From: Quadrisphaera sp. DSM 44207
GTDB lineage: Bacteria; Actinomycetota; Actinomycetes; Actinomycetales; Quadrisphaeraceae
NCBI RefSeq assembly: GCF_900101335.1
Contig: NZ_FNKA01000002.1
Coordinates: 372,001 to 436,000, forward strand
Reading direction: 5' to 3'
Length of the DNA stretch: 64,000 bases
Shown: in pieces, positions 43,943 to 53,064 of the stretch
Layout of the letters: each line of letters starts with the position of its first letter
How positions within the stretch are numbered: position 1 is the stretch's first letter
Notes under the pieces: model-generated
What the model was told of the DNA's origin: nothing
What the model saw: only the letters and a program-made list of their open reading frames with translations
The model's database searches: none
Translations under genes and position numbers: made by a program

Positions 43943-46690
43943 GTGTCCTCCCTGCTCTACGCCCTCGGCCGCGCCGCGCACCGCCGGTGGGGCGTCGTCC
44001 TCGTCTGCGCCGTCCTCGTGATCGGCCTGGCCGCCGGGGCCGCAGCCGTGCTCTCGCGCGGCACGGACGACGCCTTCGCCGTGCCCGGCACCGAGTCCCA
44101 GGAGGCCCTGGACCGGCTCGAGCAGACCTTCCCCGCCGCCAGCGGCACCTCGGCCCAGGTGGTCGTGGTCGCGCAGGACGGCGACGTCTCCGCCCCGCAG
44201 GTCACCGGCGCCGTCGCGGAGGTGGTGGCGCAGCTGGAGGGCATCGACCAGGTCGCCGCCGTCGCCTCCCCGCTCGCCGAGGACGGGTCCCTCTCCCCCG
44301 ACGCCGAGGTCTCCGACGACGGCGACGCGACGATCGTCTCCGTCCAGCTGAACGCCCCGGACGCCAGCGCGGCGACGCAGGAGCGGCTGCTGGAGATCGC
44401 CGAGGACGCCACGGGCGAGGACGTCCGCGTCACCGCCGGCGGCGCCGCCTTCCCCGCCGCTGCGCCGGGGCTGACCCCGACGGAGGGGCTCGGGCTGCTC
44501 GTGGCCCTCGTCGTGCTCGGGCTCGCGTTCGGCTCGCTGCTCGCCGCCGGCATGCCCCTGCTCACGGCGGTGGTGGGCGTCGCGCTGACGACGTGCGCGA
44601 TCTTCGCGGCCACCGCCGTCGTCGACGTCTCCGCCACCGCGCCCCTGCTGGCGGTGATGATCGGCCTGGCGGTCGGCATCGACTACGCGCTGTTCATCCT
44701 CGCCCGCCACCGCGCCCAGCTGGCCGCCGGCCTGGACCCCGAGGAGTCCACCGGCCGCGCCGTCGCCACCGCCGGATCGGCCGTGGTCTTCGCCGGGCTC
44801 ACCGTGATGATCGCCCTGGCGGGGCTGGGCGTGGCGGGCATCCCGTTCCTCACGGTGATGGGCCTGGCCGCGGCGGTCGCCGTCCTCGTCGCCGTGCTCG
44901 TGGACCTGACGCTGCTCCCGGCCCTCTTCGGCCTCCTCGGGCGCCGGCTCGTCCCGCGCCCGCGCGCTCCTCGCCGCCGGCGCCGTCCGGGCACCGCCGG
45001 GCGTCGCGGGGCCGCCGACCGCTGGGTCTCCGGGGTGCTGCGCGCGCCGCTGGCGGTCACGGCGGTCGTCGTGGCCGGCCTCGCCCTGGCCGCCGTCCCG
45101 GCCCTCGACCTGCGCCTGGCGCTGCCCGGCGCCGACGCCGGGCAGCGCGGCACCCCCGCCCGCGACACCTACGACCTGGTCAGCGAGGAGTTCGGCCCCG
45201 GCTACAACGGGCGCCTGCTGGTCACCGGGGACGTCGTCGCCAGCACCGACCCGCTCGGGCTCGTCGAGGCCGTCGCCGAGGAGCTGCGCGCCCTGGACGG
45301 CGTCGCCTCGGTGCCCCTGGCCACCCCGAACGAGGACGCCGACACGATGGTCGTCCAGGTCGTGCCCGAGGGCGGGCCCACCTCGGTGCAGACCCAGCGC
45401 CTGGTGGAGGAGATCCGGGCGCTGGCGCCGGCGATCGAGCGCGAGCACGGCGTGGCGGTCAGCGTGACCGGTCAGACCGCCGTCGGGATCGACATCTCCG
45501 CCCGGCTGATGGGCGCGCTGGCGCCCTTCGGCGTCCTCGTCGTCGGCCTGTCGCTGGTGCTGCTGGCGATGGTGTTCCGCTCCGTGTGGGTGCCGGTCAC
45601 CGCCGCCGTCGGGTTCGTGCTGTCCATCGGCGCGGCGCTCGGGTCCGTCGTCGCCGTCTACCAGTGGGGCTGGCTGGAGGGCCCGCTGCACACCGTGGCC
45701 ACCGGCCCGGTGATCAGCTTCATGCCGATCATCCTCATGGCGGTGCTGTTCGGGCTGGCCATGGACTACGAGGTCTTCCTCGTCTCCGGCATGCGCGAGC
45801 AGTGGGTGCGCACCCGCGACGCCCGCGCCGCCGTGCGCAGGGGCTTCACCTCCGCGGCGAAGGTCGTCACCGCCGCCGCGCTGATCATGTTCGCGGTCTT
45901 CGCCGCGTTCGTGCCCGAGGGCGACGCGACCCTGCAGCCGATCGCCCTCGGCCTGGCCGTCGGGGTCTTCGTCGACGCCTTCGTGGTGCGGATGACGCTC
46001 GTGCCCGCCGTGATGGCGCTGCTCGGGCAGCGGGCGTGGTGGCTGCCGCGCTGGCTGGAGCGGGCCCTGCCCTCCTTCGACGTCGAGGGCGAGGGCCTGG
46101 GCTCCCAGATCGCCCTGCGCGACTGGCCGCACCCTGGCGCCGCGCCCGGCGTGCACGCGCAGGACCTGGCCCTCGACCTCGGCGGCGAGCCGCTGCTGGC
46201 CGGCCTGGACCTGACCGTCGAACCCGGCCGGGTGCTCCTGGCCACCAGCGGCACCCGCACCTCCCGCACCGCGCTGGCGATGGTCCTGGCCGCGCGCACC
46301 GCCCCGACGTCCGGGCGCCTGAAGGTCGCCGGCGCCGTCCTGCCGCAGCAGGCCTGGTCCGCCCGCCGGTCGGTCGCGCTCGTGCGCTGCGTCGAGGAGG
46401 GCGGCGAGGAGGACGACGTCGCCGCCGCGGTGCGCCGCGCCGTCCGCCCGGGCACCCGGGTGCTCGTCCTCGACGGGCTGGACTCCGTGCCCACCGCCGC
46501 CGCGCGGCAGGCCGCGCTGGACGCCGTGGGCGCCGCCTGCGCCGGGCGCGGCGTCGCGGCGGTGGTCACCGCCACCGAGGAGGCGGTGACCGGGCTGCGC
46601 CTCGACGCCCTCGACGCCGCGCTCCTCGACCTCTCGTCCCGCGCTCCCCGCACCGCCCCGCTGGAGGAGGCCCGCTCGTGGCACGCCTGA
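43943..46690 (+). CDS. MMPL family transporter with C-terminal degenerate ABC-ATPase-like domain
   Basis: 915 aa. Residues 1-710 are a complete MMPL/RND exporter: two sets of helices with the proton-relay GIDYALFILARHR and AMDYEVFLVSGMREQW, and two periplasmic loops. About residues 735-915 read like an ABC ATPase: VHAQDLALDLGGEPLLAGLDL, VEPGRVLLATSG, LAARTAPTSGRLKVAG, and a Walker-B-like TRVLVLDGLDS. The P-loop is TSGTRTSRTAL instead of G-x-x-G-x-GKT, and no LSGGQ is seen, so ATP hydrolysis is unlikely. GTG at 43943. It overlaps the YhgE/Pip gene by 13 bases. Confidence 0.9.
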   Translation: MSSLLYALGRAAHRRWGVVLVCAVLVIGLAAGAAAVLSRGTDDAFAVPGTESQEALDRLEQTFPAASGTSAQVVVVAQDGDVSAPQVTGAVAEVVAQLEGIDQVAAVASPLAEDGSLSPDAEVSDDGDATIVSVQLNAPDASAATQERLLEIAEDATGEDVRVTAGGAAFPAAAPGLTPTEGLGLLVALVVLGLAFGSLLAAGMPLLTAVVGVALTTCAIFAATAVVDVSATAPLLAVMIGLAVGIDYALFILARHRAQLAAGLDPEESTGRAVATAGSAVVFAGLTVMIALAGLGVAGIPFLTVMGLAAAVAVLVAVLVDLTLLPALFGLLGRRLVPRPRAPRRRRRPGTAGRRGAADRWVSGVLRAPLAVTAVVVAGLALAAVPALDLRLALPGADAGQRGTPARDTYDLVSEEFGPGYNGRLLVTGDVVASTDPLGLVEAVAEELRALDGVASVPLATPNEDADTMVVQVVPEGGPTSVQTQRLVEEIRALAPAIEREHGVAVSVTGQTAVGIDISARLMGALAPFGVLVVGLSLVLLAMVFRSVWVPVTAAVGFVLSIGAALGSVVAVYQWGWLEGPLHTVATGPVISFMPIILMAVLFGLAMDYEVFLVSGMREQWVRTRDARAAVRRGFTSAAKVVTAAALIMFAVFAAFVPEGDATLQPIALGLAVGVFVDAFVVRMTLVPAVMALLGQRAWWLPRWLERALPSFDVEGEGLGSQIALRDWPHPGAAPGVHAQDLALDLGGEPLLAGLDLTVEPGRVLLATSGTRTSRTALAMVLAARTAPTSGRLKVAGAVLPQQAWSARRSVALVRCVEEGGEEDDVAAAVRRAVRPGTRVLVLDGLDSVPTAAARQAALDAVGAACAGRGVAAVVTATEEAVTGLRLDALDAALLDLSSRAPRTAPLEEARSWHA

Positions 46691-49047
46691 CCGTCGAGCG
46701 CAGCAGCAGCGCACCCGCCGTCGCACCCGCCGTCGCACCCGCCGTCGCACCGTGCTCCGCTCCCGGCACCGCCGGGAGCGGGCGCGGCGCCCGGGCCGGG
46801 TGGCTGACCGTGCTCGGGCTCGTGCTCGTCCCCGTCGTCCTCGCCGCGTCCTTCGTGTGGGCGCTGTGGCGGCCGGCCGACGACCTCGAGCGCGTGCGGG
46901 CGGCGGTGGTCAACCTCGACGTCCCCGCGACCGTGGACGGGCAGACCGCGCCCCTCGGCCGCCAGCTCGTCGCCGCCCTGACCGCCGGCACCGGCACCGG
47001 CACCGGCACCGGCGGCACCGGCACCGGCACCGGCACCGGCGGCACCGGCACCGGGACGGACGGCGGCGAGGACCGGTCGGACCTCGACTGGACCCTCACC
47101 GACGCCGAGACGGCCGCCGCGGGGCTGCAGGACGGCACCTACGCCGCCGCGGTCACCATCCCGGAGGGCTTCTCCACCGCCGCGACCTCCCTGGCGGGCG
47201 AGGACCCGGCCGCGGTCACCGCCGCGACCCTGGAGGTCATCACCTCCCCCGCGTCCGCCGTCGCCGACGCCGTGGTCGCTCGCGCCGTCAGCGACGCGGC
47301 CGCCGCGGCGCTGGCCGACCAGGTGACGACCACCTACGTCGAGAACGTCCACATCGGCTTGTCCACCCTCTCCGACGGCCTGCAGCAGTCCGCGGACGGC
47401 GCGACGGCCCTGGAGGAGGGCACCTCCCAGCTCGCCGCCGGCCTGGCCGGCGCGAGCGCCGGCAGCGACCGCCTCGTCGTGGGCCTGGGCGACCTCGCCG
47501 ACGGCACGGCGGAGCTCGCCGGGGGCAGCAGCGCGCTGGCATCGGGCGCCGCCCGCTCCGCCGAGGGCGCCGCGGCGCTGGCCGACGGCCTCGAGCAGCT
47601 GCGCGCCGGCACCGGCGAGCTGCCGGGGCACACCGAGCAGCTCGCCGTGGGAGCCGCCGGCGTGGCCTCCGGCGCGGCGGATCTGCACGAGAGCCTGGGC
47701 GGCCTCGGCGACGGGCTGCAGGAGGCGGCCGGCGGCCTGGCCGCCCTGCCCGGTGCGGCCGCGGACCTGTCCGCGGGCAGCGCCCAGGTGCAGGACGGCG
47801 CCACGGCCGTGGCGGGCGGCGCGTCGTCCCTCGCCGACGGGCTGGCGCAGGCCGTGAGCGCCTGCCAGGCGCAGCCGGGCGCCGACTGCAGCCAGCTCTC
47901 CTCCCTCGCCACCTCCGCCGCCGGTCTCGACGACGCCGCCGCGGAGGTGGCGGCCGGGGCGGGGGCGGTGGCCGGCGGCGCGGACGCCCTGGCCGCCGGA
48001 GCGCGTCCCGCGGTCGACGGCGTCTCTGCGGCCGCCGAGGGCGCGCGGCAGGCGAGCGCCGGCGCCGGCGCCCTGGCCCAGGGCGCCCAGCAGGTCGCCG
48101 ACGGCACGTCGGCCCTCGCCGCCAGCGCGCCGGCCCTGGCCCAGGGCGTCGCCGCCTCGGCGGACGGCGCCCGCCCGCTCACCGAGGGCACGGCCGAGCT
48201 GGCCCGGGGCGCGCAGGCCCTCGCCTCCGGGGCGGCGGACCTGCAGCAGGGCACCGAGCACGCCGCCGGAGGCGCCCGCGAGCTCGCCGAGGGCACCGAG
48301 CAGCTGCAGGCCGGTGCCACCGGCGTGGACGACGGCGCCGCCCGCTTGGCGCAGGGGTTGTACCAGAGCGCGGACGCCGTCCCGTCCCTGGACGAGGACG
48401 AGCGCGCGACCGTGGCCGCGGTCGCCGCAGAGCCCGTGAGGACCACCACGGGCGCGGACGCCTCCGCGGGCATCGGCGCCGCCTACCTGACGGCGCTGGC
48501 TCTCGGCGTCAGCGCCCTGGTGGTGTTCCTGCTGCTCGCGGCCGTGCCGGCCCGCGCGGTCAGCAGCAGCGCCGGGTCCGTGCGCCTGGCGCTGCGCTCC
48601 TTCGCCCCCGCGGCGGGCGTCGCCGCGGCGCAGGCCGTGCTGCTCACCGGCGTCCTGCAGGTCGTGCTCGACCTCGACGGCGGAGCGGTCCTGCGGCTGG
48701 CCGGGCTGCTGCTGCTCGCCGGGCTCGCGCTCAGCGCCGTCAACCAGGCGCTCGTCGCGGCCGCGGGCGGGATCGGGCGGTTCGCCTCCCTCGTGGTGCT
48801 GGCGGTCAGCGCCCCCGCGGCGCTGGTGTCCACCACGCCGCCGGCCCTCGCGACCCTGTTCGCGGCCACGCCGCTGGCGCCCGTGCTCGACGGCGTGCGC
48901 GCCGTCGTCACGGGCAGCGGGGGCGCCGGCGGCGACGCGGCGGCCCTGCTCGCGTGGACGGCCGGCGCGCTGCTCGTCACCGTCCTCGCGATCGCCCGCA
49001 CCCGCTCGGTGCGGCCGAGCCACCTGCGGCGGCTCGCGGCCGCCTGA
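46678..49047 (+). CDS. YhgE/Pip domain-containing protein
   Basis: 789-aa membrane protein of the YhgE/phage-infection-protein family related to ABC-2 permeases. Helix 1 (LTVLGLVLVPVVLAASFVWALW) is followed by the family VVNLDVPATVDGQ; then a large extracytoplasmic region of repeated LxxGxxxLxxG helices (such as LADGTAELAGGSSALASGAA) forms a long coiled stalk, and five C-terminal helices end VLDGVRAVVTGSGG...LAIARTR. A Thr-Gly repeat tract lies at residues 104-125. GTG at 46678 overlaps the MMPL stop. Probably works with the MMPL partner in export of lipid or wall material; exact role unknown. Confidence 0.9.
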   Translation: MARLTVERSSSAPAVAPAVAPAVAPCSAPGTAGSGRGARAGWLTVLGLVLVPVVLAASFVWALWRPADDLERVRAAVVNLDVPATVDGQTAPLGRQLVAALTAGTGTGTGTGGTGTGTGTGGTGTGTDGGEDRSDLDWTLTDAETAAAGLQDGTYAAAVTIPEGFSTAATSLAGEDPAAVTAATLEVITSPASAVADAVVARAVSDAAAAALADQVTTTYVENVHIGLSTLSDGLQQSADGATALEEGTSQLAAGLAGASAGSDRLVVGLGDLADGTAELAGGSSALASGAARSAEGAAALADGLEQLRAGTGELPGHTEQLAVGAAGVASGAADLHESLGGLGDGLQEAAGGLAALPGAAADLSAGSAQVQDGATAVAGGASSLADGLAQAVSACQAQPGADCSQLSSLATSAAGLDDAAAEVAAGAGAVAGGADALAAGARPAVDGVSAAAEGARQASAGAGALAQGAQQVADGTSALAASAPALAQGVAASADGARPLTEGTAELARGAQALASGAADLQQGTEHAAGGARELAEGTEQLQAGATGVDDGAARLAQGLYQSADAVPSLDEDERATVAAVAAEPVRTTTGADASAGIGAAYLTALALGVSALVVFLLLAAVPARAVSSSAGSVRLALRSFAPAAGVAAAQAVLLTGVLQVVLDLDGGAVLRLAGLLLLAGLALSAVNQALVAAAGGIGRFASLVVLAVSAPAALVSTTPPALATLFAATPLAPVLDGVRAVVTGSGGAGGDAAALLAWTAGALLVTVLAIARTRSVRPSHLRRLAAA
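46720..46754. repeat. 12-bp tandem repeat coding APAV units
   Basis: Three in-frame copies of a GTCGCACCCGCC-type unit near the YhgE/Pip start, giving Ala-Pro-Ala-Val repeats in the cytoplasmic N-terminus. Confidence 0.75.
46987..47052. repeat. GGCACC hexamer repeat inside YhgE/Pip
   Basis: Two 27-bp blocks, each four GGCACC units plus GGC, then two further units. It codes Gly-Thr repeats just outside helix 1. Because the unit is six bases, copy changes keep the frame and alter linker length. Confidence 0.92.
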
Positions 49048-49177
49048 CCCCGCCCGTCGCCGCGGCTGGCGGGTCAGGCGTCGAGCAGGAGCGCGACGTC
49101 GGGGTGCAGCGCCGCCGGAGCGCGGTCCAGGACGGCACGGAGGAGGCGCGTGACCGTCTCGCTCGACGAGGTGCTCC

Positions 49178-50377
49178 TCAGGCCGCTGCCACCGGGGCGT
49201 CCCAGTCGAGGTGGTGGTCGCGCATCCACAGCTGCGGGTCGCGGCCGCGCGCGGCCGCGACCCGCAGGCCCACGGGCATCACGAGGTCGCGCACCGTGCG
49301 GGCCACGGGGTTGAGCGACTTGGCGCTGCTGGTGCGCCAGCCGTGGGCGACGACGCGCTCGGCCCGTGGCCGCCGGGCGGCCTCGAAGGCCGCGAGCGCC
49401 TCGGGCACGGGCAGGTCGCGCAAGCAGCGGGCGAGCACGACGGCGTCCTCCACGGCGAGGGAGGACCCCTGCCCGGCGGCCGGGGAGGTCGCGTGCGCGG
49501 CGTCCCCGACGAGCACCGTGCGCCCGCGGTGCCACCGGCCCACGGTGGGCACGTCGTGGGTGGTCCACCCGCGCAGCGGCCCCGGGGTGGCGTCGACGAG
49601 GGCGAGAGCGGGGCAGCGGTCGCCCGCGTGCAGCTCGTGCAGCAGGGACCGCCACTGCGCGTCCGAGGTCGCGGCCACCTGCTCGGCCGTCGGCTCGGAC
49701 GGCGCCGGCGGGTTGGCGAACCACCAGGTCTGCCCGGTCGGGGCGGCGAGGTAGCCGAAGAAGGAGCGGCGGCCGAAGACCATCGTCAGGCGGCCCACCT
49801 GCGCGCCGGCGGGGGTGTGCTCGGAGTACCCGGCGGTGTTGAGCACCGGGACGTGGCGGGGCGGCGGGCAGTCCGGGTCCACCAGGGAGCGCACCCGCGA
49901 GCGCACGCCGTCGGCGCCGACGAGCACGTCCGCGGTCTCGCTCGTGCCGTCGGCGAAGACCGCCGTCACCCCGTCCGGGGTCTCGTGCGCGTCCACGAGC
50001 CGGGAGCCGTGCCGGACCCGCACGCCGCGGCGCAGGGCCTCCGCGTGCAGCGCCTGGTACAGCTCGGAGCGCTTCATCGACAGCCCGGGCGGGCTGTCGG
50101 GCCGGGGCCCGCTCGTCGGCAGGGCGCCCAGCACCCTGCCCGTCCAGCTGCGCAGCTCGATCACGGGCGTGGGGAAGCCGACGCCCGCGACGGCGTCCTC
50201 GGCGTCGAGGGCGCGCAGCGCGTCGAGGCCGTTGGTCTGCAGGCCCAGCCACGCGCCGACGTCGGACGCGGGCGCGGTGCGCGCCTCGTGCACGGTCGCG
50301 TCGATGCCCGCCTTCTGCAGCGCCACGGCCGTGACCGGCCCCGCGACGCCCCCTCCGATGACCAGCGCCCTCGTCAC
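49178..50377 (-). CDS. FAD-dependent monooxygenase (aromatic-ring hydroxylase type)
   Basis: 399-aa class A flavoprotein hydroxylase. FAD motifs: VIGGGVAGPVTAVALQKAG near residue 5, the NADPH/FAD DG motif VLVGADGVRSRVRSL, and VLVGDAAHATSPAAGQGSSLAVEDAVVLAR. RSELYQALHAEALRRGV is typical. GTG at 50377 has GGGAGG eight bases before it; longer upstream frames cover the promoter of the divergent esterase and are not conserved. Substrate unknown, probably a small aromatic or antibiotic. Convergent with the YhgE/Pip gene. Confidence 0.92.
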   Translation of the reverse strand: MTRALVIGGGVAGPVTAVALQKAGIDATVHEARTAPASDVGAWLGLQTNGLDALRALDAEDAVAGVGFPTPVIELRSWTGRVLGALPTSGPRPDSPPGLSMKRSELYQALHAEALRRGVRVRHGSRLVDAHETPDGVTAVFADGTSETADVLVGADGVRSRVRSLVDPDCPPPRHVPVLNTAGYSEHTPAGAQVGRLTMVFGRRSFFGYLAAPTGQTWWFANPPAPSEPTAEQVAATSDAQWRSLLHELHAGDRCPALALVDATPGPLRGWTTHDVPTVGRWHRGRTVLVGDAAHATSPAAGQGSSLAVEDAVVLARCLRDLPVPEALAAFEAARRPRAERVVAHGWRTSSAKSLNPVARTVRDLVMPVGLRVAAARGRDPQLWMRDHHLDWDAPVAAA

Positions 50378-50569
50378 GCCGCGACCTCCCCGCCCTCTCG
50401 ACCGTCCCGCCCGCGCCCCGCGCTGCGCGGCGGCGGGAGCCATCTCCTCACACGCGGCGCGGGCGGTGGCAGCGCCGCGGCGCGGGACGACACGAACCTG
50501 ACGATCTCCACGCCGTCCGGCGCGGTCCCGCTCGCGCCGGCGCCGTCCCGGGCGTGGTGGGATCGGCCC

Positions 50570-51403
50570 GTGACGAGCAGGAGCGGGCTCGCGGCCCGCA
50601 CGCTGGGCGAGGACGGGCCGCGGGTGGTGTTCCTGCACGGCCTGTTCGGCCAGGGCCGCAACTGGACGAGCACCGGCAGGGCGCTGGCCGCCGAGGGCCG
50701 CCGGGTCACCCTGCTGGACCTGCCGAACCACGGGTCCTCCCCGTGGACCGACCGGGTCGACCAGGTCGAGATGGCGCACGCCGTGGCCGGGGAGGTCGCG
50801 GCGCTGGGCGAGCCGGTCTCGCTCGTGGGCCACTCCATGGGCGGCAAGGTCGCCATGCAGGTGGCGCTGCGCCGTCCGGAGCTGCTGCGGGCGCTGGTCG
50901 TGGTCGACATCGCGCCGGTGGAGTACCCGGAGACCGGCCGCCGCAGCGACGACCCGCAGGAGGAGGCCTCACCCTTCGCGCGCTTCACCGCCGCGATGCG
51001 GGCACTGGACCTGCGGGCGCTGCGCGGCCGGGAGGACGCCGACGCCGCCCTGCGCGAGGCGGTGCCCAGCGACGCGGTGCGCGCGTTCCTGCTGCAGAGC
51101 CTCGTCCGCGAGGACGGCGGGTGGCGCTGGCGGCTGAACCTGGAGGTGCTCGAGCGCGACCTCGGCGTCGTGCGCGGCTTCCCCGACCCGCCGCCCGGCG
51201 CCCGCTACGACGGGCCCGCGCTGTGGATCGCGGGCGCGACCTCGCACTACGTCCTGCCCCGCGACCGCGCGCGGATCGACGCGCTCTTCCCGGCGGCGCG
51301 GCTGGTGCGGATCAAGGACGCCGGCCACTGGGTGCACTCGGAGCGCCCGGAGGTCTTCACCGAGACCCTGCGCCGCTTCCTGCGCACCGTCGAGCGGGGC
51401 TGA
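50570..51403 (+). CDS. Alpha/beta fold hydrolase (YbfF-like esterase)
   Basis: 277-aa serine hydrolase. FLHGLFGQGRNW gives the oxyanion-hole loop, LVGHSMGGKVAMQVALRRPE the nucleophile elbow (Ser in GHSMG), VVVDIAPVEYP the cap start, and KDAGHWVHSERPEVF the catalytic His. The DIAPVxYP piece is diagnostic of the YbfF/ABHD11 esterase group. GTG at 50570 is chosen for the compact family N-terminus. Divergent from the FAD monooxygenase by about 190 bp. Confidence 0.9.
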   Translation: MTSRSGLAARTLGEDGPRVVFLHGLFGQGRNWTSTGRALAAEGRRVTLLDLPNHGSSPWTDRVDQVEMAHAVAGEVAALGEPVSLVGHSMGGKVAMQVALRRPELLRALVVVDIAPVEYPETGRRSDDPQEEASPFARFTAAMRALDLRALRGREDADAALREAVPSDAVRAFLLQSLVREDGGWRWRLNLEVLERDLGVVRGFPDPPPGARYDGPALWIAGATSHYVLPRDRARIDALFPAARLVRIKDAGHWVHSERPEVFTETLRRFLRTVERG

Positions 51404-51440
51404 GGCCCGGCCCCGCTCGACGGCCCGGTGATCGGCGCGG

Positions 51441-52004
51441 TCAGCCGGCGGCGGGCACCGGGCCGTAGGTCAGGTGCACCACCCCGTTGCTCAGGCCCTC
51501 GGCGCCGAGGAAGGACAGCGGCGTGCGCGGCCCGCCGTCGGGGAAGAGCCGGATGCCCGTCCCGACGGCGAGCGGGTACACGTACAGGTGCAGCTCGTCG
51601 ACCAGGCCGTCGGCGAGCAGGGCCCGCACGAGCGTGGCGCTGCCGCTGACGTACAGGTCGCCGTCCGCCTCCTCCTTCAGCGCCCGGAGGCGGACGGCGT
51701 CGTAGCCGCCGACCACGGTGGAGTTCGACCACACGGCCTCGGCGTCGGTCAGGGTGGAGGAGACCACGTGCTTGCGGGTGTCGTTGAAGAACGGGGCGCC
51801 CGGGTCGTCCTCGACGGTGCGGGTGGACCACGCCGGCGCGAACATCTCGAAGGTCGTGCGCCCGAGCAGGATGCCGGTGGCCGAGGCCGTGAGCGCGCCG
51901 ATGGACGCGGCCAGGTCGTCGGGGAAGCCGTAGTCCATCGTCCACAGAGGTGCGTCCACCACCCCGTCGACGGTGGTGAACTCGTGCACCGTGATCGCGC
52001 CCAT
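51441..52004 (-). CDS. Dihydrofolate reductase family protein (RibD C-terminal-like)
   Basis: 187-aa RibD_C/DHFR-fold reductase: ITVHEFTTVDGVVDAPLWTM, ILLGRTTFEMFAPAW, NDTRKHVVSSTL, DLYVSGSATLVRALLADGLVDELHLYVYPLAVGTGIRLFP. It probably uses NADPH, but the true folate-reductase residues are not kept and the substrate is unknown. ATG at 52004 has gaggga before it. Common stand-alone gene in actinobacteria. Confidence 0.92.
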   Translation of the reverse strand: MGAITVHEFTTVDGVVDAPLWTMDYGFPDDLAASIGALTASATGILLGRTTFEMFAPAWSTRTVEDDPGAPFFNDTRKHVVSSTLTDAEAVWSNSTVVGGYDAVRLRALKEEADGDLYVSGSATLVRALLADGLVDELHLYVYPLAVGTGIRLFPDGGPRTPLSFLGAEGLSNGVVHLTYGPVPAAG

Positions 52005-52334
52005 CGCCTGCTCCCTCAGCTGCTCGTCCGGACCGGTCGCGGGCTCCCGCGCCGCCGGTGGTGTTCGTCGCAGGGAAGACGATGGCCGACGCCGATCCTC
52101 ATCGGTGCGGGAACGACGTCATCGGCGCGAGCACCGTCGGGGCCGCTGGTGCGGCTCGAGCGCGGCTCGAGCGCCGCTCGCCAGTGCCGTGCTCCGCTCA
52201 CGCCGATGGCGGAGTGTCGCGGACGGTGCGAGCGCCGGGTCGAGCGACGCCTGGCTGCGGCAGACGACGGCTCCGGACCACCCCGGTGGCGCCGTCCCGG
52301 GGCGCGGGCCCCGTGCGACGGGCCGCGTGGCTCG
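52005..52334. other. Intergenic stretch without a gene
   Basis: 330 bp between two minus-strand genes. Contains repeated CTCGAGCG-type words around 52150-52190 but no conserved reading, RNA or clear promoter; the long ORFs over it on both strands are compositional. Confidence 0.6.
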
Positions 52335-52961
52335 TCACCGCCCCGCGTCGAGCGTCCAGTACGCCCGCTCGCGCAGGTCCGCACCCGCCACGAGGAGGTG
52401 GGCGTCCGCCACGGCGCCCTCCGGCACCCACACGCAGTGCAGGAGGGTCACCTGCTGGTGGGGCTCGACCTCCACGGGGCCGAACGGACCGGAGGAGCAC
52501 GGCTCCGTCCAGTACTCGCGGCCGTTCCCGCCGACGACGCTGACGCCCAGGTGCGCCCACGGGTCGCGGGCGTCGTCGTCCAGGTTCGTCAACGCGAGGC
52601 TGACGGTGCCTCGCTGCTGCGGCTCGGCGAAGGGGCTCCAACCCTGGCGGGAGTCGTCGGCCTCGAACTCGGCCGCGGTCACGGCGACCGCGAACCGCCC
52701 GACGTCGGCGCTCTGCCCGGGCGCGAGGGTCTCCTCGGGCACGGGTCGGGCCTCGACCGAGGCGTGGTCGCCCGTCCACGGCAGGGCGAGGAGGAACCCG
52801 CTGGAGGACAGCAGGACCACCGCGACCACGAGCGCGAGGCCGGTGGCCGCGGCCCCCAGAGCCGACAGGGCGACGCCGACCAGGGGCACGAGGCGCTCGC
52901 TGCGGTCGGCGCGCCGCAGCGCCAGGACGCTGAGCAGGAGCCCGACCGGCCACAGCAGCAC
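52335..52961 (-). CDS. Hypothetical membrane-anchored protein (DUF4352-like C-terminal domain)
   Basis: 208 aa from the GTG at 52961. Two helices at the N-terminus (LLWPVGLLLSVLALRR; VALSALGAAATGLALVVAVVLL) look like a DUF4190-type anchor, then an extracytoplasmic beta-domain (RFAVAVTAAEFEADD, VSLALTNLDDDARDPWAHLGVSVVG) resembling DUF4352 immunoglobulin-like domains. The anchor sense continues upstream of 52961 (PLALAGLVAA) but no normal start codon exists before a TAG, so the true N-terminus is unsure. Divergent from the MarR gene. Confidence 0.7.
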   Translation of the reverse strand: MLLWPVGLLLSVLALRRADRSERLVPLVGVALSALGAAATGLALVVAVVLLSSSGFLLALPWTGDHASVEARPVPEETLAPGQSADVGRFAVAVTAAEFEADDSRQGWSPFAEPQQRGTVSLALTNLDDDARDPWAHLGVSVVGGNGREYWTEPCSSGPFGPVEVEPHQQVTLLHCVWVPEGAVADAHLLVAGADLRERAYWTLDAGR

Positions 52962-53052
52962 CGCTGCGACGAGGCCCGCCAGGGCCAGCGGCTCCGGCCC
53001 CCTGCGCCGGCCGGTGTCCGTCGGGGCGGCTGGCGGCGAGGAGCGAGGACCC

Positions 53053-53058
53053 TAGGGT
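53053..53058 (+). promoter_or_regulatory. -10 box TAGGGT of the MarR gene
   Basis: TAGGGT ends six bases before the ATG at 53065; leaderless geometry. Confidence 0.5.
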
Positions 53059-53064
53059 CCGACC

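Noticed and set aside
43987-46690. Very long alternate-frame ORFs over the MMPL, mnh and glc genes (up to about 1,700 codons)
   Set aside because: Arg/Pro/Ala/Gly-rich shadow frames caused by the high GC content; no conserved motifs and contradicted by the recognised genes on the correct frame.
49074-49187. Minus-strand reading ETVTRLLRAVLDRAPAALHPD that resembles the tail of a TetR regulator
   Set aside because: Only about 35 residues, no start and no upstream helix-turn-helix; too short to support even as a pseudogene.
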